In this document: in pieces, positions 1-6,038 of the stretch
Numbering within the stretch: position 1 is the stretch's first letter
Layout of the letters: the number at the start of each line of letters is the position of its first letter
Made by a program: the position numbers and the translations under genes
Assembly: GCA_036939975.1 (NCBI GenBank)
Contig: JALLPB010003820.1
Coordinates: 1-10,276 of the forward strand
Direction of reading: 5' to 3'
From: Cyclostephanos tholiformis
Lineage: Eukaryota; Bacillariophyta; Thalassiosirophyceae; Thalassiosirales; Thalassiosiraceae
DNA length: 10,276 nt
The notes under the pieces: model-generated
Seen by the model: the letters and a program-made list of their open reading frames with translations, nothing else
Databases searched by the model: none
Told to the model about the DNA's origin: nothing

Positions 1-2
1 AG

Positions 3-479
3 AAGATTGTGTCGAGGATAGTGGGGGGAAGTCAGATTAGTGGGGGAAGTTGCTCGTTACTACAGCAGGTAGATAACATCGTGTACACATCAGTACTACA
101 AATAAAAGAAAAATCGATCAATCAAAGAAGAAAGAGTAAAATTTAAAAATTAATGTCTTCTATGAATTAGTACACTCCTACATAGAAAAAATTGAATAGT
201 AAGAAACTGTGGGAACTGTGGATTGAGACGTGCAGAAAGCAGATAAAGATTGGGGATGGTAGTCGGAAAACGTTGATGTCTGTGTTGGGAACATGGTTTG
301 TTACGAAGGTGGTGGCAGGCAATGACAGCGACGTGGAAGAGGAGGAAGATATTGGGTATGCATCTGATAGGGGGCGCGGGCAAGAAAGCCTGGGTTGGAC
401 AAAGGGGGCATTACTAAAGGTAATGAAAGTGGTAGAAAAAATTGGGAAAGGGAGTGATTCTGATGATAGCAGCAATTAG
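3..479 (+). CDS. 3' end of an unidentified gene (acidic, Ser/Asp-rich C-terminus), 5' partial, one putative intron
   Basis: I do not recognise this gene. Position 3 opens a frame that runs through a good splice donor (CAG|GTAGAT at 68/69). A phase-0 junction to 186, after the acceptor TAG at 183-185, continues in frame to the TAG at 477-479. The joined product has 22 residues from the first exon and 97 from the second. The second exon begins KKLNSKKLWELWIETCRKQ, then a hydrophobic helix-like part (LMSVLGTWFVTKVVAG), an acidic patch (DSDVEEEED), a basic helix (LLKVMKVVEKIGKG) and a Ser/Asp tail (SDSDDSSN). Such a charged tail suggests a nuclear or chromatin-associated protein, but that is only inference. 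There is no ATG near 186 in this frame, because stops at 168 and 183 precede it, so either the splice model is right or this is a relic. The 5' part lies outside the window. Confidence 0.4.
69..185 (+). other. Putative 117-bp spliceosomal intron
   Basis: The segment starts GTAGAT after CAG and ends in a pyrimidine-leaning stretch followed by CATAG. It is visibly much more AT-rich than the open frames on either side. Removing it joins the frame at position 3 to the frame at 186 in phase 0. Its length suits the short introns of diatoms. The in-frame stops at 168 and 183 fall inside it, which is what an intron would explain. No transcript evidence is available from the sequence. Confidence 0.42.
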
Positions 480-644
480 AGTGAGAGCAATGACAGTGAC
501 AAGAAGAAAAAGGGTGGCAGGACATTGGTTTTCAAACAGGCAGAGAATAACAGTCCCACAAAGAATACCAGAAAAAGGGCGGCGGCAGCTGCAGCAACTG
601 AGTCTCCGATGGCGGCAGGGAAAAGGGGGAGAGGAAAGAAGTAG
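480..644 (+). pseudogene. In-frame continuation of the upstream gene after the TAG at 477
   Basis: In the frame of the preceding exon, the TAG is followed by 54 uninterrupted codons ending at a second TAG (642-644). The encoded stretch keeps the preceding composition: SESNDSDKKKKGG directly continues the SDSDDSSN run. It then goes through a Lys/Asn-rich part to a basic Arg/Ala-rich end (TRKRAAAAAATES, then GKRGRGKK), a typical nuclear-protein tail with NLS-like clusters. The simplest reading is that the ancestral protein ended at 642 and that the TAG at 477 is a point nonsense change, a polymorphism or a sequencing error. Functional readthrough is less likely. An intron removing the stop would have to be only about 26 nt (GT at 454 to AG at 479), which I do not accept. 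Confidence 0.45.
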
Positions 645-670
645 GGGGTGAAAAATGGGTTAGTGGATCT

Positions 671-688
671 GATACAATTAATTGTATC
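671..688. repeat. Perfect 18-bp palindrome in AT-rich spacer
   Basis: GATACAATTAATTGTATC reads the same on both strands. It is followed over the next ~180 bp by several looser copies of AATTAAT-containing words (TGTAATTAAT, ACATTAATTGG, CAAATTAATTG, TGTAATTAATTT). It could be a protein-binding dyad, a terminator-like hairpin downstream of the gene ending at 644, or chance in AT-rich DNA. Confidence 0.45.
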
Positions 689-2429
689 TCACTAAAGATG
701 AAAAGTACTCGTTGTAATTAATAGGAATGCATCACATTAATTGGATCTAATCGGTTTACACTTTTGTTTGATCAAATTAATTGTTGTACATAATACGTGT
801 AATTACTTAGATACAATAAATTACATCAACTGATCTACTTCAACTTACTTCGATGTAATTAATTTTTGATAGATCAAATATTGGGTCTACAGAGGAAAGT
901 GTAACAATGGTTACTCAAGTTACAGTGAACTTCTGGGCTCATGTCAAGCAGCCACCTGGGTCCCAATAAAAGATGACGAAAATCATTTACTTTGCTGGCC
1001 ATTTTGATTGCCATGGCGGTTTGCTGGTATGATACTGCACACATCACCCATTGAAAGAGGTCCATGACTATTGAGGGTGCCACTGAATGCTACCATTGGG
1101 CCCATATTGTGGCCGCTAGCTTTTTTTTGTCATGCATACTCAATTTTTATGTGTTTTTATAATTGTCAACTCATTGAAAAAGAGCCTCAGATGAAGTATG
1201 AAGTCAAGACTCCATTTAACAATACAATAGGGGTATGACATATTGACAAGACCGGATGGAGTTAGCTACTAAGATGACTGAATACTTTGTTGGGGGGTTG
1301 AACTACTAGCATGTTATTGTTTAAACAATTGATTTCTATTAAGTATTATTTTGCCTCAAAGTAGCATGAAAATCTTAATTTTTAGACAACAAAAATACTC
1401 GTTAAATGTTACATTTTACGATTTTTTGGCCCACATTGGTGTGCCCCATACCCAGTAGGCTGACCAACAAATAAAACTGATAATTCTAAAATGTCATATT
1501 TGGTGTTTTGGCGGGAGAAAAAAATTGAACCAGACAGACCACACAGACAAAAAAGGTTGTTTTGAGGAAAACTGATACTTATTATTTTCCACAGCTGGCA
1601 TTAAATTCCATATTGTATTGGGCTGATTAGCATTAAATGCACCAAAAAAGCTTAAAACCCCATCTGGTTAGGGTTAGGATTTTTACGGTTAATGGATCAT
1701 TGGGGCAGATAATTTTTGTGCTTTTTTCTTATGTTCGGGCACACAACCAGTGAGTTGTGACAGGTAAAAGTACCTTGCACCAGAGTTTTGGCAAGAACTG
1801 ATGAGGCCAAATTTCCCCCCACAACGTTTTCACAACAAATCCTCTCTGAAAGCAAAAAAATAAAACATAAATGAATCAAATGATGGGTTGGATTGAAAAT
1901 GGGCTCAATAAGTTTTTAAAGTGAAATTTTGTCTGTCAAACCTTTCCGCCAAAAGTGACGTTTTTTTAGATTCATCAGTCGTAAATAGATGTATGCCCCA
2001 GAAGCTGTAAAGCTGTTAATGATCAGGATATAGAACATAAATTGGCAAAGCAATAGTACCACACAGTATCAAAACCTGTCAGGTGGGTGGAAGCAGTTGC
2101 TGGACTTGCTCAATATTGCCAGGGATGCATTTCATTATTATGATTATGGGGAAAGAATGATAATGCTTGAATGTGCTGTTAATTCATCAATTCACAGCAT
2201 CTTGCCCAAAAAAGGGGAGTATCACATACAAGATTTGTTATAGAGAATGTGAATATTTTGATGTGGGAACTGTTCATGGAATTTGATTCATTTGTGGTAA
2301 TTTATTGCTCAACTTTTTAAGAACCAAGTTCGATTCCATGCCATTTGAATCACAGCTTTATAATCAACCCCAACCCTAACATGGCTGCTCTTAATTCAAA
2401 ATCTCAGTAGTTGTGAAGCTAGATGGTCT

Positions 2430-2790
2430 TGTAGTAATCTAAAATCGATGCTAGATGATTTTGTGCACATATAAATCCGATTTTAGAGATTTGATTTTAT
2501 CAGATCAATCCTAATACAAATTCTATATTAGAGACCATCTAATATCAAATCTGTAAATAACTCTATTAAAGATTCGATTTTAGATAGTTAGTGAGACCAT
2601 TATATATAATCAAACATATAAACAAATTCTATATATTTGCCATCTATGATCGAATCTCCATGGCCATCCTTGTCCATATAATGGATGATCAATGATTGCC
2701 ATCTAGATTCAATGTTACTCCCAGATTCGATATCTACCCACAAAATGAACATCTAAAATCGAAGCTAGATTGGGTAGCTTTGATTCTACT
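2430..2790. repeat. Block of degenerate interspersed repeats
   Basis: TCTAAAATCGATGCTAGAT at 2438-2456 recurs with one mismatch at 2752-2770 (A for T). Between them are many related words such as CCGATTTTAGAGATTTGATTTTA, AGATTCGATTTTAGATAG and CCAGATTCGATATC, on both strands. The pattern looks like an old, diverged repeat cluster rather than coding DNA. Unit boundaries are not clear by eye. Confidence 0.45.
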
Positions 2791-2970
2791 ACAGAGATTA
2801 CATATTTCCATTGAATTAGTACTCTTAGCTTGAATGGATAACAAAATTTACAATACTCTGGAGTCCTGCCCTGCACAAATTTCTTTTTTCCTAACCTTAT
2901 ATTAATATTATCATCCTTTGATTTTTTTTGTGGGGGATATAAAAGCAAAACAGTTCATCGCTAACAATAC

Positions 2971-4284
2971 TCAACAAGGAGAGTAATACACGGTCGTACA
3001 GCTCTTCATCTTGTACCTCTGTGTGATTCCCAACACCATCATGTTGTCCTTGATCGCGGTGCAGTATAGGTGATTCAATGCCACATGCTGCGGCACCGGC
3101 AAGGCCGCCGTATCCTGCAGCTGCGGCGGCTTGTTAAGTATGATGTGACGCAGGTGGGGAGGCAGGGGTGGTGGTTCCTTGGTATACTCGTCGAGGTCCG
3201 GCATGGAATGTCCATACACCTCGCCGTCCTGGTCGGCCGCACCCGACTCCATCGATCCCCTCGTCCCCCCCCCCCCCCCCCCCCCCCCCCTCCCCCTGTT
3301 CTTGCCCCCGACGGCCGCGCCACTCCCGCCACCCGAGCTATTCTCATCGAGGTCGCCCGTCGCCCTCGATCCGGAGGACGAACCGACGTCGTCGTCGACG
3401 ACGGCGCCGATATCGTTCCTCCTCGCCGCGACCGCCGCGGCCTCGGCCGCCCTGCTGCAGTGCACAGCGTGCCTCTCGTTCTCGAATTCGGTATCCCCCG
3501 TATAGGCCTTGAAGTCAGTGACGTCTATGAAGTTGTTAATACGACCCTCGATGTCGGCCACGGTCGGCTGATCCGGTGCGAAGCGCCACTCGTCGTCGAC
3601 TATGAACTTGAACGCGTGCTTCCCCCTCCTCAGGTTGTGTATGTAGGTGAAGTCGTTCCCCGATCGGTGCATAGGTATCTGGCGCGTCCATCCGTTGAAG
3701 GTGCCGGTGATGTAAACGTTGCGACCACCGTGCTCCCACCGGAAGACCGTCGGCACGGAATCCTCCTCGGCCGCGGATATCGTCGCCAGGTCGAGGGTCA
3801 TGCCTCCCACCCCCCCCCCACCCCCGGGCGTGGACGCGACGCCGTGCTGCTGCTGTCGTCCGTTCCCCCCCTCGACGCCCGATGTGCCGGGTGGGGGGTT
3901 GGGGTAATCGCCCGAGGACATGTCCGTCATGGACATGTCCGACGCCGTCCGCCCCACGCCGCCAACGTCGCCGGGGGGGTACCGCCTGCCGGGGTGGTGG
4001 GGATGGCGACCGTAATCCATCGACGACTCGGTCGGATGGTGGTACTTGACCCCCCCGCCCCCGACCGTCGGGGCCGCGATACCGACGCCGACGCCGCCGG
4101 ACGCGCCGCCGTAGGGCGACTGTCCCACTCCTACTCCTACTCCCCCGCCGGATCCCCCCCCGACCATCCCCCCCCCCGGCACCTGCTGCTGGCCGTCGTA
4201 GGCGCCGCCGACCGCCCGTCGAGAGGCGGAGTTGGACATGGACGTGGGTCCGCCGGGTGTGCCGTTCACCTGTTGATTTCCCAT
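2971..4284 (-). CDS. AMPK/SNF1 protein kinase beta subunit (CBM48 + AMPKBI)
   Basis: Regulatory scaffold subunit of the heterotrimeric energy-sensing kinase AMPK/SNF1. It links the catalytic alpha and gamma subunits and binds glycogen or related alpha-glucan. The 437-aa frame is intron-free. Residues ~177-255 are a CBM48 carbohydrate-binding module (TVFRWEHGGRNVYITGTFNGW onward). By alignment to mammalian beta, its glucan-contact residues W199, K226, W233 and N250 are all kept. Residues ~360-436 are the AMPKBI C-terminal domain (PPPLPPHLRHIILNKPP, then HVALNHLYCTAIKD, ending TVYYSPC). The N-terminus starts MGN, so Gly2 could be myristoylated as in animals, but position 6 is Val rather than Ser/Thr. 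Residues 1-175 are Gly/Pro/His-rich and probably disordered. The interdomain linker (~256-358) has an Asp/Ser-rich part and an eight-Gly run made by the homopolymer. At ~437 aa it is longer than the ~270 aa of animal beta because of these tracts. The ATG has A at -3 and G at +4. The gene is much richer in GC than its surroundings. Confidence 0.93.
   Translation of the reverse strand: MGNQQVNGTPGGPTSMSNSASRRAVGGAYDGQQQVPGGGMVGGGSGGGVGVGVGQSPYGGASGGVGVGIAAPTVGGGGVKYHHPTESSMDYGRHPHHPGRRYPPGDVGGVGRTASDMSMTDMSSGDYPNPPPGTSGVEGGNGRQQQHGVASTPGGGGGVGGMTLDLATISAAEEDSVPTVFRWEHGGRNVYITGTFNGWTRQIPMHRSGNDFTYIHNLRRGKHAFKFIVDDEWRFAPDQPTVADIEGRINNFIDVTDFKAYTGDTEFENERHAVHCSRAAEAAAVAARRNDIGAVVDDDVGSSSGSRATGDLDENSSGGGSGAAVGGKNRGRGGGGGGGGTRGSMESGAADQDGEVYGHSMPDLDEYTKEPPPLPPHLRHIILNKPPQLQDTAALPVPQHVALNHLYCTAIKDNMMVLGITQRYKMKSCTTVYYSPC
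3265..3290. repeat. 26-nt C homopolymer inside the AMPK beta coding sequence
   Basis: Twenty-six consecutive C on the plus strand (G on the coding strand), followed after one T by five more C. It encodes the poly-Gly run at residues ~333-340, between the CBM48 and AMPKBI domains. As written, the length keeps both domains in one frame. Any change not divisible by three would cut off AMPKBI. The length of such a run is also hard to sequence correctly. Confidence 0.9.
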
Positions 4285-4429
4285 TTTTATTACTGTTCTT
4301 TGATTGAATGGGGGTTGGAGTAGGGCGGTGGACGGAGGGTGTCAACAAAAGATGGAAGGATGGAGAAACCCGCCCCCCCCCCGCCGCCCCCGCCCCCGCC
4401 CCTACCTACCTCCCCCCATGTCAGATAAT
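4285..4429 (-). promoter_or_regulatory. Proximal upstream region of AMPK beta, with a G-rich tract, cut off by the transposon
   Basis: Only 145 bp separate the AMPK beta ATG (4284) from the left end of the transposon, so this is what remains of its native proximal 5' flank. At 4370-4418 the coding strand carries repeated G runs separated by single C or TA bases (plus strand: CCCGCCCCCCCCC, CCCCCGCCCCCGCCCC), which have G-quadruplex or GC-box potential. No clear TATA box is visible. A regulatory role is inferred from position. Confidence 0.45.
4427..4429. repeat. Left target-site duplication (AAT)
   Basis: AAT directly precedes the left terminal repeat and AAT follows the right one at 7861-7863. 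Three bases is the length used by PIF/Harbinger. The alternative parse is a palindromic TCGA duplication (4429-4432 and 7858-7861), which cannot be excluded from this one insertion. Confidence 0.65.
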
Positions 4430-4480
4430 CGAGTGGTCTTAAACTCGAAATCAGGGACGAAATCCGGGGCGTCCCCGGGG
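4430..4480 (+). repeat. Left terminal inverted repeat (51 bp)
   Basis: It starts CGAGTGGTCTTAAACTCG and ends CGTCCCCGGGG, and is exactly the reverse complement of 7810-7860. It can fold on itself at two places: CGAGT (4430-4434) with ACTCG (4443-4447), and CCGGGG (4464-4469) with CCCCGG (4473-4478). It contains AGGGACGAAA (4453-4462), which recurs inside the element. Identity with the right end stops at 4481. Confidence 0.95.
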
Positions 4481-4550
4481 CAGTGACGTCATCTGGCGAA
4501 ACTCGGACCGCCCCGATTTCATCCGGGGGGAACTGGGCTGATTTTAGGGG

Positions 4551-4589
4551 TGTTTTAGGGACAAAAATCCATTTTTCGTCCCTAAAACA
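4551..4589. repeat. Left subterminal hairpin carrying terminal-repeat motifs
   Basis: TGTTTTAGGGAC (4551-4562) pairs perfectly with GTCCCTAAAACA (4578-4589). The inner AAAAAT/ATTTTT (4563-4568, 4571-4576) extends the stem to 18 bp with a single bulged C4577 and a two-base loop. Both arms resemble the terminal-repeat word AGGGACGAAA: AGGGACAAAA at 4557-4566, and an exact inverted copy at 4574-4583. It lies about 70 bp inside the left terminal repeat and upstream of the accessory gene. It is likely a binding site for the transposase or accessory protein, or a structure in the gene's 5' UTR. Confidence 0.7.
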
Positions 4590-4590
4590 T

Positions 4591-4610
4591 CCCTGTAGCT
4601 CTCTACAGGG
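4591..4610. repeat. Second left subterminal hairpin
   Basis: CCCTGTAG (4591-4598) and CTACAGGG (4603-4610) form a perfect 8-bp stem with a CTCT loop. It follows the larger hairpin by one base. Its function is unknown. It lies about 60 bp before the likely start of the accessory gene. Confidence 0.65.
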
Positions 4611-4671
4611 GCACTGGTACAATAATACCCCGCCAGACCAGAAGATGCCTTCTCTATATTCTATCACCACC

Positions 4672-5943
4672 ATGGACGAAGCTCCTCCTCTTGCCGCCCA
4701 CGCCGCCCTGGCCCTCCTCCCCCTCCTCCCCAGCGATCGTCAGATCGTCCAGGCTGCCAACAGCGATGTCGTCCTCTGTATTCTACAGGGCTTGACGCGG
4801 ACGAAGTCCCACATTCCTCCTAATGGAAAGTGGGCTGAGCTCGAGCAGCTCCTCTTCGATCCGGATCCGGCAACACCCGGCCCCTTCCACGGTCGCTTCA
4901 GGCGATGGGCGCAGCCACGCCATCGCAGCATGAAAGAGCGCGTTGTCGCCATTCTCTCCCATTATGGGACATACGACCCAGCTGTGGTGACAAATCCGTC
5001 CCACCTTCAGTCCCTCGCCAAGCTTACCAAGGACGAGATGGATGCTGCCGAGGCAGCTCGCCGTGCTGCTCAGGACGCTGAGCGTCTCCGTCAGGATGCT
5101 CGCCAGCGTGCGAACGTCCGCCAGGAGGGCGCACTTGGAGCTCTTCCCTTGGGCTACGGCGTTGCTGCTCCTCGTGTGGCCGGTGCCAACGAGGAGCAGC
5201 AACGCCAAAATCAGCGCGCAGCCAATCTCCTAGCGCAGAATCCACGCTCCCAAAATAATCACTTCCATCCCATCGTCCTCGAAGAGCCGCCTCGTGATGG
5301 AGGCAATGAAGATGACCGTGCCAGCACCAGGACGGTTGTCACGCCCATTCCTTTTCATGCGGCAGTGAACAATGGAGCCGCCGATCTCTTGAGGAATGGG
5401 GTAGAGCAGGTGGCGCCTCAGCTGCCAACTCTAGGTGAGTTCGCGGCAATGCCTCAGCCTGCTCCTGCTCCCAACACAGGTCCACTACCAGGTGCCCCTG
5501 GGCAGGAAGGGGCGGCGAACAATGCCGCAAGGGCGCGAGCTAACGCAGCTCAGCGTTTTGTCGCAAACGCTGCGACCGCCGGGGTGGGACAGCCCATTGT
5601 TGTTGACGAGGCTGATGCCGCTGCAATGCGCCGGCCTCGTCGCACGGACAACATCGAGGTTATTGATGGCCTTAATAGGGCCATTATTGACTCGACGAAG
5701 ATGATAGGTGAAGCACTGCTGCGTGCGAGCGCGAGCAGGGGCGATAGGGCGGTGGCAGCGGCGGGCGGAAGTGGTGGTCGTGATGGGAACCTCGACAGCA
5801 AGCTCGAGTCGCTTCACAAGCGACGCAAGTTTGCTGTCGAGGCGGGCGATCAGAGGTCGATCAGCCACTGCGAACGCATGATTCGCTTCTTGGAGGAGAA
5901 AGAGGCAAGGGAGATGGAGGGAGGCGATGCTATCGTACCCTGA
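4672..5943 (+). CDS. Transposon accessory protein (Ala-rich, coiled coil), second gene of the Harbinger-like element
   Basis: A 423-aa protein from the ATG at 4672. I prefer this start because it has an excellent Kozak context (CACCACCATGG). The frame is open from 4483, but that part would translate the hairpins. A weaker in-frame ATG lies at 4645. Residues ~1-125 look folded, with several helices (SDRQIVQAANSDVVLCILQG, then PPNGKWAELEQLLF, then FHGRFRRWAQPRHRSMKERV). Their basic and Trp-containing helices could be a diverged Myb/SANT-like DNA-binding unit, as in the second protein of Harbinger elements, but I cannot show it. Residues ~130-170 form an Ala/Arg/Glu coiled coil. A long Ala/Pro/Asn-rich part is likely disordered. 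The C-terminal ~90 residues are helical and charged (LDSKLESLHKRRKFAVEAGD, then MIRFLEEKEAREME) and may bind the transposase. The gene converges on the transposase gene, with stop codons about 95 bp apart. Confidence 0.72.
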   Translation: MDEAPPLAAHAALALLPLLPSDRQIVQAANSDVVLCILQGLTRTKSHIPPNGKWAELEQLLFDPDPATPGPFHGRFRRWAQPRHRSMKERVVAILSHYGTYDPAVVTNPSHLQSLAKLTKDEMDAAEAARRAAQDAERLRQDARQRANVRQEGALGALPLGYGVAAPRVAGANEEQQRQNQRAANLLAQNPRSQNNHFHPIVLEEPPRDGGNEDDRASTRTVVTPIPFHAAVNNGAADLLRNGVEQVAPQLPTLGEFAAMPQPAPAPNTGPLPGAPGQEGAANNAARARANAAQRFVANAATAGVGQPIVVDEADAAAMRRPRRTDNIEVIDGLNRAIIDSTKMIGEALLRASASRGDRAVAAAGGSGGRDGNLDSKLESLHKRRKFAVEAGDQRSISHCERMIRFLEEKEAREMEGGDAIVP

Positions 5944-6038
5944 GGATCAAGGATAGGTTCTAGCTCCAGTTGCGGTGATTGTTGCTAGTGTCCTCAGTGT
6001 CTACGTCAGAAGTGCATTTCATAAATATAAATTCTATT

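Larger units (their letters stand above)
645..2970. other. AT-rich intergenic region without a convincing gene
   Basis: About 2.3 kb between the plus-strand gene end and the AMPK beta stop. All frames are broken at short intervals. The longest open stretches (for example 874-1083 and 2715-2948 on the minus strand, 2034-2240 on the plus strand) show no domain I recognise and no supporting codon bias. The content is poly-A/T runs, degenerate AATTAAT-type repeats at 671-870, and a block of diverged GATTCGATTTTAGAT-like repeats around 2430-2790. The right part should include the 3' UTR of the AMPK beta gene. I see no tRNA, rRNA or complete mobile element here. Confidence 0.6.

Noticed and set aside
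874..1083. 69-aa minus-strand open frame
   Set aside because: Frames around it are broken and no domain is recognised. I could not tie it to a transposon relic.
1697..1879. 60-aa minus-strand open frame with Cys residues and a hydrophobic start
   Set aside because: No recognisable family, AT-rich context, and likely chance.
2034..2240. 69-codon plus-strand open stretch without early ATG
   Set aside because: Plausible-looking peptide, but no family recognised, stops on both sides and no splice partner found. Such a length can occur by chance in this spacer.
2715..2948. 77-aa minus-strand open frame just downstream of AMPK beta
   Set aside because: It overlaps the repeat block and the probable 3' UTR of AMPK beta, and no domain is visible.
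3070..4323. 417-codon plus-strand open frame antisense to AMPK beta
   Set aside because: Low-complexity Arg/Pro/Val-rich product with no domain. It is a by-product of the GC-rich complementary gene, whose product is clearly recognisable.
3536..4348. 270-codon minus-strand open frame overlapping AMPK beta
   Set aside because: Arg/Gly-rich shadow in another frame of the same GC-rich DNA.
4483..4671. N-terminal extension of the accessory protein
   Set aside because: It starts directly after the terminal repeat and would translate both hairpins. The ATG at 4672 has a far better Kozak context.
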